64,000 nt of DNA from Pseudomonas sp. BBP2017 (GTDB lineage Bacteria > Pseudomonadota > Gammaproteobacteria > Pseudomonadales > Pseudomonadaceae): the NCBI RefSeq assembly GCF_003024385.1, contig NZ_PVZN01000009.1:1-64000 (forward strand), in the 5' to 3' direction. Below, in pieces: positions 1-7,435 of the stretch. The translations under genes and the position numbers were made by a program. The number at the start of each line of letters is the position of its first letter. Within the stretch, counting starts at the first letter, position 1. The notes below the pieces were generated by a model, which saw nothing but the letters and a program-made list of their open reading frames with translations, did no database searches and was not told the DNA's origin.

Positions 1-92
1 GCAAGAGCGCGAAAGTCGCGCTCATTGCCTGCATGCGGATACTGCTGATCAGGCTGAACGCCATGCTACGCGACGGTACCGAATGGCGGTGA
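1..92 (+). CDS. IS110-family transposase, C-terminal end (partial)
   Basis: The open frame enters from the left edge (first full codon at base 3) and stops at TGA 90-92. The last residues read KVALIACMRILLIRLNAM and then LRDGTEWR, which matches the conserved C-terminal tail of IS110/IS1111 transposases, where an alpha-helical KxAL...MR...L.LNAMxRDGxxW pattern is typical. The catalytic RuvC-like DEDD part lies outside the window. IS110 elements of Pseudomonas are known to sit in or beside REP palindromes, and a REP follows 50 bases downstream. The family call rests on about 29 residues only. Confidence 0.6.
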   Translation, partial: KSAKVALIACMRILLIRLNAMLRDGTEWR

Positions 93-141
93 CGAATAGC
101 ATGGTGAAGACAGTTGCTCCCACAGGGCTGGTGTGATCTCT

Positions 142-165
142 GTGGGAGCGGGCTTGCCCCGCGAT
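142..165 (+). repeat. REP palindrome
   Basis: A GC-rich hairpin with the core gcgggcttgccccgc follows the IS110 end and abuts the stop codon of the DUF2388 gene. The same core recurs near 7.4, 26.4, 58.1 and 60.1 kb. An upstream gctcccacag (114-123 region) faces ctgtgggagc, so a larger inverted arrangement is present. Confidence 0.85.
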
Positions 166-168
166 GAA

Positions 169-483
169 TTACTGCGCTACAGCATTCTTGGCCAGGATCG
201 CCTGAGCCAGGTCCATATCGCTGACCTCAAGGCCTGGATTGTCGGCCCGGACTTTCTGAATGGCCGCCTCCAGGTACGGGCCACGAATTGCTCCTTCGCT
301 GGCAACGAAGCTGCCCGCATCATCCTGCGCTGCTACCACCAGTTTGTGATCCTTGGATGTCAGGTAGGAGGAAGCGGTGGTCGCGCCGGAGGAAATGACA
401 TTGCGCCAGAATGTATCGGCCATGGCGGAACCGACTGGCAAGGAAAGCAGAGCAAGGGTCGCAACTGCAAGTTTGAGACGCAT
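169..483 (-). CDS. DUF2388 domain-containing secreted protein
   Basis: This 104-residue protein begins with a clear Sec signal peptide (MRLKLAVATLALLSLPVGSA, cleavage expected after AMA near residue 22). The mature part carries the features of the Pseudomonas DUF2388 family: FWRNVISSGATTASSYLTS followed by a lysine/valine stretch and a C-terminal SDMDLAQAILA. The family is small, probably periplasmic, and of unknown function; members often occur as tandem paralogues, but only one is visible here. A GGAG lies about ten bases before the ATG. The gene follows the GspE-like ATPase on the same strand with a gap of about 55 bases. Confidence 0.85.
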   Translation of the reverse strand: MRLKLAVATLALLSLPVGSAMADTFWRNVISSGATTASSYLTSKDHKLVVAAQDDAGSFVASEGAIRGPYLEAAIQKVRADNPGLEVSDMDLAQAILAKNAVAQ

Positions 484-537
484 CTACGGGTGACTCCAAC
501 TGAGGTTAACTGGCAGGTTGGATCGGTTCACCCGCAT

Positions 538-2247
538 CTAGTTCCCTGGGGTGACACGCAGCACTTCCGCCGCTGTGGTCAGGCCATTCACTACCTTCTG
601 CGCGCCGCGCTGTTGCAGGCTTATCAGGCCTTCGTCGAGGGCTTGCCGGCGCAGCATGGTCAGGTCGGTATCGCTGCGGATCTGGCTGATCAGTTTCTCG
701 CTCATGCACAGCAGTTCATGGATGCCAGTGCGCCCGTGATAGCCAGTCTGCCGACACTCATTGCAACCCCTGGCCTGATAGCCGACTTCACCAGAAGGCG
801 CTCTAACTTTACAGGCCCGGCACAGTGTTCGTACCAGGCGCTGGGCCATTACCCCGATCAAACCGGCCTTGATCAAGTGCGGCGCAACCCCCAGCTCAAG
901 CAGGCGGTTGATGGCGCCGCAGGCGTCGTTGGTGTGCAGGGTGGATAACACCAGGTGGCCGGTCAGTGCGGCCTGGAAGGCCACCTGGGCGGTCTCCAGG
1001 TCGCGGATTTCACCGATCATGATGATGTCAGGGTCCTGGCGCAGCAGGGCGCGTGCGCCTTCGGCAAAGCCCAGGTCGATCGCCGGATGGACCTGTAGCT
1101 GATTGAAGCCGGGCTCGACCATTTCAATCGGGTCTTCGACGGTACACAGGTTGATCTGCGGTGTGGCCAGGTACTTGAGGGTGGCGTACAGGGTGCTGGT
1201 CTTGCCGGAGCCGGTCGGCCCTGTGATCAGGATCAGGCCGTGGCGTTGCCCGATCAGCGCTTGCCAGCGCAGCAGGTCGTCACCTTCCAGTCCTAGCTGG
1301 TGGAAGTCCTGCTGCAGCAGCGCAGGGTCGAAGATACGCAACACCAGCTTTTCACCAAAGGTGGTGGGCAGGGTCGACAGACGCAGCTCGACTTCAATAC
1401 CCGCCGCCAGGCGGGTTTTGATCCGGCCATCCTGGGGGCGGCGCTTTTCAGCGACGTTCATGCGCCCGAGGGTTTTCAGGCGACTGATTATTGCCAGGGT
1501 GACCTCGGCGGGGAACTGATAGACCGGGTGCAGCAAGCCGTCGATGCGAAAGCGTAAATGACCCTGGTCGCGTCGGGGCTCCAGATGGATGTCGCTGGCG
1601 CGTTGATCGAAGGCGTACTGCAACAACCAGTCGACGATGGTGACGATATGGGCATCATCTCCCTCACGCTGCTGGCCGTTTGCGCCCAGTTCGAGCAATT
1701 GTTCAACCTTGTCCGATGATGGCGAGGTGATCGGCTGGCGGCTGGCGCCGTTGACCGAGCGGGCGAGGTGGAAGAACGCCTGGCTGAACTGGCGAATCTG
1801 CACGGGGCTGGCCAGCACGCGTTTGATCGGGCGTCGCAGCACTTGGGCCAGATCGGTTTCCCAGGACCTGACATAGGGCTCGGCGCTGGCCACGGTAACG
1901 CCTTGGTTATCCGCAGCAATCGCCAGAATGCCATGACGCTGGGCAAAGGCTGCGGACATCAGGTCAGTGGTTGCATTGAGGTCGAGCTGTAGCGGGTCGA
2001 TGTACAGATAGGGCAGTCCGGCCTGTTTGGCCTGCCACTGGCACAGGGTTTCCAGGTCCAGGTACCGACCGGGTTGGCGTGGGTCAGGCAGGGCCTGACG
2101 GGCGATGTGTTCGAGTGGGTGGACGTCGGTGGCCAGGTGCTGCGTTCGCAGTAGCTGAGCGGCGTCCGGGTTGATGAGTCGGGCGTCGAGCAGGTCGGTC
2201 AGGAGGCCGTCCAGGCTCAGCCTGCGATCCTCGTCGCTGACAGTCAT
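538..2247 (-). CDS. GspE/PulE/PilB-family secretion or pilus ATPase
   Basis: A 569-residue type II secretion/type IV pilus assembly ATPase. The N-terminal third resembles the MshEN/T2SSE_N regulatory domain. The ATPase domain has Walker A GPTGSGKTS near residue 343, an Asp box, Walker B DPDIIMIGEIRD near 405, and His-box region STLHTNDA. A tetracysteine zinc motif (CRAC...CNEC, near 476-498) is typical of assembly ATPases GspE/PilB and absent in PilT. I chose the ATG at 2247, which has AAGGAC upstream, over a TTG at 2283. No other secretin, pseudopilin or inner-membrane platform gene is adjacent, so the machine it serves is unknown. Confidence 0.85.
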   Translation of the reverse strand: MTVSDEDRRLSLDGLLTDLLDARLINPDAAQLLRTQHLATDVHPLEHIARQALPDPRQPGRYLDLETLCQWQAKQAGLPYLYIDPLQLDLNATTDLMSAAFAQRHGILAIAADNQGVTVASAEPYVRSWETDLAQVLRRPIKRVLASPVQIRQFSQAFFHLARSVNGASRQPITSPSSDKVEQLLELGANGQQREGDDAHIVTIVDWLLQYAFDQRASDIHLEPRRDQGHLRFRIDGLLHPVYQFPAEVTLAIISRLKTLGRMNVAEKRRPQDGRIKTRLAAGIEVELRLSTLPTTFGEKLVLRIFDPALLQQDFHQLGLEGDDLLRWQALIGQRHGLILITGPTGSGKTSTLYATLKYLATPQINLCTVEDPIEMVEPGFNQLQVHPAIDLGFAEGARALLRQDPDIIMIGEIRDLETAQVAFQAALTGHLVLSTLHTNDACGAINRLLELGVAPHLIKAGLIGVMAQRLVRTLCRACKVRAPSGEVGYQARGCNECRQTGYHGRTGIHELLCMSEKLISQIRSDTDLTMLRRQALDEGLISLQQRGAQKVVNGLTTAAEVLRVTPGN

Positions 2248-2346
2248 GTGGCGTCCTTGCCTTGCTGCCTGAAGGGGTGGCAATCACAAGCGTAGTTGAC
2301 TCTGGGCAATAGCAAGGCCGATCTACGTATCCAGGCATTTCCATGC

Positions 2347-2667
2347 TCAGTCTGGAAGCTGGGCCTGTTGCAGGCGGACCTCGTCGACACAGATCAGGTT
2401 GCGCATTTTTTGTGCAATGAGTTCGGCCCGGTGCCAGCTCAAACCGGCAATTTCGATCTCGACATCAAGCAGATCACCCGCTTGCTTGATCAGCACTTTG
2501 TGCGGCGTGAGGAACTGCAGGGCGAACAGGTTCAACACCCGACACAGGCTGTCCGGCTCCGCTTCGACCTGCAGGTGGTAGTGCACGCAGCTGTGTAGGT
2601 TGCCGACGGCCCAGACGTCGTCACGCAGTGGGGGCAGCGGGCTGTCAAAGCGTTCAAGTGCGCTCAT
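2347..2667 (-). CDS. small ACT-like protein, hypothetical
   Basis: A 106-residue soluble protein without signal peptide. The core (HYHLQVEAEPDSLCRVLNLFA ... LLDVEIEIAGLSWHRAELIAQKMRNLICV) has the beta-alpha-beta-beta-alpha-beta pattern expected of an ACT or ACT-like fold, with a loop where small-molecule binding would be expected. I do not recognise a named family member. The start at 2667 has GGAG six bases upstream. It is divergently transcribed from the Lrp-type regulator, which also has an ACT-like (RAM) domain, so a shared amino-acid-sensing role is possible but only inferred. Confidence 0.6.
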   Translation of the reverse strand: MSALERFDSPLPPLRDDVWAVGNLHSCVHYHLQVEAEPDSLCRVLNLFALQFLTPHKVLIKQAGDLLDVEIEIAGLSWHRAELIAQKMRNLICVDEVRLQQAQLPD

Positions 2668-2793
2668 GGGATTCTCCGGACTCAATGCGAGAAATTTTCA
2701 CATGCGCAAGCGGGTATTTTTTCTCTATGATCAGAGATTTTGGCGAATATGAGACTTGTTCAATTCGCATAGATGCACAATTGGAGAGAAATT

Positions 2794-3264
2794 ATGCAAG
2801 GCGAGCTGGACGTTTATGATCGTCGCATTCTGGCCCTGTTGCAGGAGGACGCTTCGCTGTCCAGCGCGCAGATTGCCGAGCGTGTTGGTCTTTCTCAGTC
2901 ACCCTGCTGGCGACGGATTCAACGCTTGAAGGAGGAGGGGGTGATTCGCGGGCAGGTGACCTTGCTCGATCGCAAGAAGATCGGCCTGAACACGCAGATT
3001 TTCGCCGAGGTCAAACTCAACGCCCACGGACGCTCCAACTTCACCGAATTCACCGAGGCGATTCGCGGCTTCCCGGAGGTGCTGGAGTGTTATGTGCTGA
3101 TGGGCGCAGTGGACTTTCTGCTGCGCATTGTCACCCCGGACATCGAAGCCTACGAACGGTTTTTTTTCGAGAAGCTGTCGATGGTGCCGGGGATCCAGGA
3201 GGTCAACTCGATCGTGGCCTTGTCCGAAATCAAGTCCACGACGAGTCTACCGGTGCTGCGCTAG
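2794..3264 (+). CDS. Lrp/AsnC-family transcriptional regulator
   Basis: The 156-residue protein has the classic two-part layout. Residues 5-60 form the AsnC winged helix-turn-helix (LDVYDRRILALLQEDASLS, then IAERVGLSQSPCWRRIQRLKEEGVI). Residues 65-150 form the ligand-binding RAM domain (TQIFAEVKL... VLECYVLMGAVDFLLRIVTPD). I chose the ATG at 2794, preceded by GGAGAG, over the ATG at 2773. Such proteins are amino-acid-responsive octameric regulators of transport or catabolism; the effector cannot be read from sequence. It is divergent from the ACT-like gene, the most likely autoregulated target, and ends three bases from the convergent CYTH-CHAD gene. Confidence 0.9.
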   Translation: MQGELDVYDRRILALLQEDASLSSAQIAERVGLSQSPCWRRIQRLKEEGVIRGQVTLLDRKKIGLNTQIFAEVKLNAHGRSNFTEFTEAIRGFPEVLECYVLMGAVDFLLRIVTPDIEAYERFFFEKLSMVPGIQEVNSIVALSEIKSTTSLPVLR

Positions 3265-3267
3265 GGT

Positions 3268-4659
3268 TTACTTGCGCAGCAGGTGCTTCCAGCCGCGGCT
3301 CTGAAACACGGCCATGGCCTGGTCGGCACGGGCTTGCAGGACTTCAGTGCGGACCTCAGCCTCCACTTCATCGCTGATCGGCAGGTTGGCCAGTTCGTGC
3401 AGCTTGTTCAGTTCACCGAACAGGCGGTCCAGGTCCGGGCTCTCCAGTACCTGACGGGCATGGTGCAGCCAGGCCAGCAGGCGCTCGATACGCGGCAGTT
3501 GCTCGGCCAGGTCTTCAGGCTGGCGATGGTACAGGGGCAGTTGCAGGTCCTTGGCTTCGTCAGCCAGCAGCACGTTCAGCCAGTTGGCCAGCTGTGCAGC
3601 ACCCTGACGGTCACCGCGCTTGTTGCGCTCGACGGTCCAGCCCCGGGCCAGCAGCCAGCGTGAGGTTTCCAGGGAGAACTGACCCCAGCGGGTGTCCTGC
3701 AGCTCTTCGGCGAACTGCTCGGGGGCAGCACGGCGTACGTCTTCGTCGTCGTTGCCGGCCAGTACCAGCGGGCGCCAGTCTTCCAGCAGCGCGTCGAGGC
3801 TGCTGCGCAGGGCGGCGGTGGTAGTGCGCGGCGCGGCCTGGCCAAGGCTGCTGGCCAGGGCGCGCAGTTCGGCCAGGGCCTGAACCCAGTCTTGCAGCAA
3901 GCGCCAGTGGCCGTTGAAACGGTACTGTTCGGCCAGGCGCTGGCTGGCGCCAAGCAGTTGCCAGGCGAGAGCGGCGAAGGCGTCGTCCAGAGACATTTCG
4001 GCGCTCAGTTCGGCTGCCGGCAGGCTCAGCGCGTAGCTGGCTGGATCGAGCAGGCGATAACCGCGTTCGGCCTTGCTGATATCGCACGGGAACAGCGGCA
4101 GCGTGGCAGACAGCTCGGCGGCCAGCTCCAGCAGCGCCTCTGGCTCGCCTTCGCGCAGTTCCAGTTCCAGCTCGCAGATTTCTTCTTTGTGCTTGCCGGC
4201 GACCACGGTGCCCAGATCCAGCGCAGCCTCGATCACGACTTTGGCCTTGCCGCGGCCCCAGGCGATTTCTGCGTATTCGCGAGTGAAATCGGTGGTGAAC
4301 AGTGCTTTGATGGCCTTTTTGTCCAGGTCGGCGAGTTCGGCCGGCCAGCATTGCTCGTCAAGTTTTTTAAGATCCAGCTTGGCTTTGGGCAGCTGCCACT
4401 CGTGCTCGTTGCGCTGGGACAGGCCGGCGACGCTCTGGCCGCGGGTCTTGAGGGTCTGGATGACCGCTTCGCCGTCGCGGCGCAGGCGCAGCGCGACCTT
4501 GGCGGCGGCCAGATCACGCCCCGGGGTGTCGAAGTACTGGTTGAGCAGCTCGCGCTGCTGCCAGCCAGACTTGTTGCGCTTCTTCAGCAATGGGTGTTCG
4601 CGCAGGGCGGCGAGGGTCTCGCGGCTGACCCGCAGTTTGATTTCGGTTTCTTTGTGCAT
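3268..4659 (-). CDS. CYTH and CHAD domain protein (putative inorganic triphosphatase)
   Basis: The 463-residue protein starts MHKETEIKLRV; the ExExK signature marks the CYTH triphosphate tunnel domain, which covers roughly residues 1-205 and includes further charged strand motifs (RLRRDGEAVIQTLK, CELELEL). The rest, from about 225, is a helical CHAD domain with basic surfaces (LLQDWVQALAELRAL, WLLARGWTVERNKRGDR). This is the architecture of E. coli YgiF, an inorganic triphosphatase; CHAD domains are known to bind polyphosphate. I chose the ATG at 4659 because the upstream extension does not match the family. The gene is divergent from argE. Confidence 0.88.
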   Translation of the reverse strand: MHKETEIKLRVSRETLAALREHPLLKKRNKSGWQQRELLNQYFDTPGRDLAAAKVALRLRRDGEAVIQTLKTRGQSVAGLSQRNEHEWQLPKAKLDLKKLDEQCWPAELADLDKKAIKALFTTDFTREYAEIAWGRGKAKVVIEAALDLGTVVAGKHKEEICELELELREGEPEALLELAAELSATLPLFPCDISKAERGYRLLDPASYALSLPAAELSAEMSLDDAFAALAWQLLGASQRLAEQYRFNGHWRLLQDWVQALAELRALASSLGQAAPRTTTAALRSSLDALLEDWRPLVLAGNDDEDVRRAAPEQFAEELQDTRWGQFSLETSRWLLARGWTVERNKRGDRQGAAQLANWLNVLLADEAKDLQLPLYHRQPEDLAEQLPRIERLLAWLHHARQVLESPDLDRLFGELNKLHELANLPISDEVEAEVRTEVLQARADQAMAVFQSRGWKHLLRK

Positions 4660-4786
4660 TGCTGGGTAATCCAGGCTCGGATGACAGGGAGCGTCTTGGC
4701 CGTGCAGTGTACAGGACTCGGCCGCTGGCGGTTTGTTCCAGGTGCCCGATGGCCCTATGATGGGTTTCGCCTCGAGGAGAACGCGC

Positions 4787-5944
4787 ATGCCGCTGCCATC
4801 GCTCAAAGACCAGTTTGCCGCGCTGATTGCCGCGCCTTCGGTCAGCTGTACCCAACCTGCGCTGGATCAGTCCAACCGAGCGGTAATCGACCTGTTGGCG
4901 GGCTGGCTGGGCGACCTGGGCTTTGCCTGCGATATCCAGCAAGTGGCGCCGGGCAAGTTCAATCTGCTCGCCAGTTACGGCAGTGGGCCGGGCGGGCTGG
5001 TGCTGGCCGGGCACAGCGATACCGTGCCCTATGATCCGGGGCTGTGGCAGACCGATCCATTGAAGCTGACCGAAGTCGATGGCCGTTGGGTCGGCCTTGG
5101 CAGTTGTGACATGAAAGGCTTCTTCGCCTTGATCATTGAGGCGGTGCAGCCGTTGCTGGCCCATGATTTCAAGCAGCCGCTGCTGATTCTCGCGACTTGT
5201 GACGAAGAAAGCTCCATGTCTGGCGCCCGTGCCCTGGCCGAAGCCGGTCGCCCTCTGGGGCGGGCGGCGGTGATCGGCGAGCCGACCGGGCTCAAGCCGA
5301 TCCGCCTGCACAAGGGGGTGATGATGGAGCGCATCGATATCCTTGGTCGCAGCGGCCATTCGTCGGACCCGAGCCTGGGCCATAGCGCGCTGGAAGCCAT
5401 GCATCAGGTGATGGCTGAACTGATGGGCTTGCGCCGGCAATGGCAAAAACAATTCCACAACGCCCAGTTCAGCGTGCCGCAACCAACCCTGAACTTCGGC
5501 TGTATCCATGGCGGTGACAACCCCAACCGGATCTGTGGCCAGTGCGCCCTGGAGTTCGATCTGCGGCCGTTGCCGGGGATGGACCCAGAGGCGCTGCGTG
5601 CGGCCATCCGCCAGAAGCTGCAGCCGCTGGCCGAGCAGCATCAGGTAAAGATCGACTATGCCCCGTTGTTCCCGGAAGTGCCGCCCTTTGAGCAGGCCGC
5701 CGATGCGGAACTGGTACGGGTAGCCGAACGTCTGACCGGGCATCGTGCCGAAGCGGTAGCCTTTGGCACCGAAGCGCCTTATCTTCAGCGCCTGGGCTGT
5801 GAAACCCTGGTGCTGGGGCCGGGTGACATCGCCTGCGCCCACCAGCCGGGCGAGTACCTTGAAATGTCACGCTTGCAGCCAACCGTGCGTCTATTGCGTG
5901 AGTTGATCGAACATTATTGCCTGAGCCCGGTCATTGCCCGCTGA
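4787..5944 (+). CDS. argE: acetylornithine deacetylase
   Basis: A 385-residue M20-family amidohydrolase that would release ornithine from N-acetylornithine in arginine synthesis. Metal-site motifs are visible: GHSDTVP near residue 80, GLGSCDMKG with the bridging aspartate, CDEESS near 145 with the catalytic and ligand glutamates, IGEPT, and the dimerisation-domain GRSGHSSDP near 187. The ATG at 4787 is preceded by GAGGAGA. Pseudomonas mainly recycles the acetyl group through ArgJ, so ArgE may be auxiliary. It is followed by argA after a 115-base leader, forming an arginine pair. Confidence 0.93.
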   Translation: MPLPSLKDQFAALIAAPSVSCTQPALDQSNRAVIDLLAGWLGDLGFACDIQQVAPGKFNLLASYGSGPGGLVLAGHSDTVPYDPGLWQTDPLKLTEVDGRWVGLGSCDMKGFFALIIEAVQPLLAHDFKQPLLILATCDEESSMSGARALAEAGRPLGRAAVIGEPTGLKPIRLHKGVMMERIDILGRSGHSSDPSLGHSALEAMHQVMAELMGLRRQWQKQFHNAQFSVPQPTLNFGCIHGGDNPNRICGQCALEFDLRPLPGMDPEALRAAIRQKLQPLAEQHQVKIDYAPLFPEVPPFEQAADAELVRVAERLTGHRAEAVAFGTEAPYLQRLGCETLVLGPGDIACAHQPGEYLEMSRLQPTVRLLRELIEHYCLSPVIAR

Positions 5945-5960
5945 GTTCAGCCGTTTTCCC

Positions 5961-6001
5961 AAAGGAGATTGCGCGTGACGCCAAGCCTGTTCCGACGATA
6001 A
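5961..6001 (+). promoter_or_regulatory. candidate leader peptide (8 codons, ends Arg-Arg) upstream of argA
   Basis: Between argE and argA there is a strong Shine-Dalgarno (AAAGGAG, 5961-5967) seven bases before GTG at 5975. The frame encodes MTPSLFRR and stops at TAA 5999-6001. The last two sense codons are both CGA, a rare arginine codon in this GC-rich genome. The peptide is out of frame with argA, whose own ribosome site is weak. An arginine-sensing leader peptide is my inference; I could not identify a convincing terminator or antiterminator pair by eye. Confidence 0.4.
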
Positions 6002-6059
6002 CCCTTCGAGCGCTGTGTGCTTTCCCGTTCTTGTCCCTTTTTCTACAGGCTCTGTGGTT

Positions 6060-7358
6060 ATGCCCGATTACGTCAACTGGCTGCGTCATGCCTCGCCTTA
6101 CATCAACGCCCACCGGGAATGCACCTTTGTGGTCATGCTGCCCGGTGATGGGGTCGAACACCCCAACTTCGGCAATATCGTCCACGACCTCGTCCTGCTG
6201 CATAGCCTCGGGGTGCGTCTGGTGCTGGTGCATGGTTCGCGCCCGCAGATCGAAACCCGCCTGGCCAGTCGCGGCCTGACCCCGCACTACCATCGTGGCA
6301 TGCGCATCACCGATGCGGCCACCCTGGAGTGCGTGATCGACGCCGTGGGCCACCTGCGCATTGCCATAGAAGCACGCCTGTCGATGGACATGGCGGCCTC
6401 GCCGATGCAGGGTTCGCGCTTGCGCGTGGCCTCCGGCAACCTGGTGACCGCGCGGCCGATCGGCGTGCTTGAGGGCGTGGATTATCACCACACCGGTGAA
6501 GTGCGCCGGGTTGACCGCAAAGGTATCAACCGCCTGCTCGATGAGCGCTCGATTGTCCTGTTGTCGCCGCTGGGTTACTCACCGACCGGCGAGATCTTCA
6601 ATCTGGCCTGCGAAGACGTCGCGACCCGTGCCGCCATCGAGCTGGGTGCCGACAAATTACTGCTGTTCGGAGCCGAGCGTGGCCTGCTCGACGAGCAAGG
6701 GCGGCTGGTGCGAGAGTTGCGTCCGCAGCAGGTACCTGCGCATATGCAGCGTCTGGGCAGTGATTATCAGGGCGAGTTGCTCGATGCCGCCGCCGAGGCC
6801 TGCCGTGGTGGTGTGGCGCGCAGCCATATCGTCAGCTATGCCGAAGACGGCGCCTTGCTTACCGAGCTGTTCACCCGTGACGGTGGCGGGACCCTGGTGG
6901 CCCAGGAGCAGTTCGAGAAGGTGCGCGAGGCGGCGATCGAGGATGTCGGCGGCTTGCTAGAGCTGATCAGTCCGCTGGAAGAGCAGGGCATTCTGGTGCG
7001 GCGTTCGCGTGAGGTGCTGGAACGCGAGATCGAGCAGTTCAGTGTGGTCGAGCGCGAAGGCATGATCATCGCCTGTGCGGCGCTGTACCCGATTGCCGAT
7101 TCCGAGGCCGGGGAGCTGGCGTGCCTGGCGGTCAATCCCGAGTATCGCCATGGTGGCCGTGGCGATGAGCTGCTTGAGCGCATCGAAACGCGGGCGCGGG
7201 AGATGGGGCTCAATACCCTCTTTGTGCTGACGACGCGGACTGCGCACTGGTTCCGTGAGCGTGGGTTCGTGCCCAGTGGGGTCGAGCGGCTGCCGGCGGC
7301 GCGGGCGTCGCTGTACAACTATCAGCGTAATTCGAAGATTTTCGAGAAGGCTTTGTAG
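6060..7358 (+). CDS. argA: amino-acid N-acetyltransferase (N-acetylglutamate synthase)
   Basis: A 432-residue fusion of an N-terminal amino-acid-kinase domain (about 1-285, with VLVHGSRPQIE and the arginine-sensing fold) and a C-terminal GNAT acetyltransferase domain (about 290-432, AVNPEYRHGGRGDELLERIE is the acetyl-CoA-binding loop). It makes N-acetylglutamate from glutamate and acetyl-CoA, the first step of arginine synthesis, and the family is feedback-inhibited by arginine. MPDYVNWLRHASPYINAHR is the conserved start in Pseudomonas, and length fits the family exactly. The ATG at 6060 has only a weak AGG about ten bases upstream. Confidence 0.96.
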   Translation: MPDYVNWLRHASPYINAHRECTFVVMLPGDGVEHPNFGNIVHDLVLLHSLGVRLVLVHGSRPQIETRLASRGLTPHYHRGMRITDAATLECVIDAVGHLRIAIEARLSMDMAASPMQGSRLRVASGNLVTARPIGVLEGVDYHHTGEVRRVDRKGINRLLDERSIVLLSPLGYSPTGEIFNLACEDVATRAAIELGADKLLLFGAERGLLDEQGRLVRELRPQQVPAHMQRLGSDYQGELLDAAAEACRGGVARSHIVSYAEDGALLTELFTRDGGGTLVAQEQFEKVREAAIEDVGGLLELISPLEEQGILVRRSREVLEREIEQFSVVEREGMIIACAALYPIADSEAGELACLAVNPEYRHGGRGDELLERIETRAREMGLNTLFVLTTRTAHWFRERGFVPSGVERLPAARASLYNYQRNSKIFEKAL

Positions 7359-7368
7359 AAAGCTTCAC

Positions 7369-7422
7369 GGGGCAAGCCCGCTCCCACAGGGTTGTAACTA
7401 ACCTGTGGGAGCGGGCTTGCCC
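7369..7422. repeat. inverted pair of REP palindromes between argA and spuI
   Basis: Two REP units face each other: ggggcaagcccgctcccaca from 7369 and its complement ending at 7422, separated by about eleven bases. The pair lies between the convergent ends of argA and spuI and could fold into one long hairpin, acting as a bidirectional transcript end. Confidence 0.85.
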
Positions 7423-7435
7423 CGCGATATGCGCA

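Noticed and set aside
4514..5842. A 442-codon minus-strand frame opposite argE
   Set aside because: Overlaps clear argE and CYTH-CHAD coding sequence; no motif of its own.
7359..7435. REP pair considered as a rho-independent terminator
   Set aside because: The stem is strong but lacks a T-run; kept as a repeat with possible transcript-end role.
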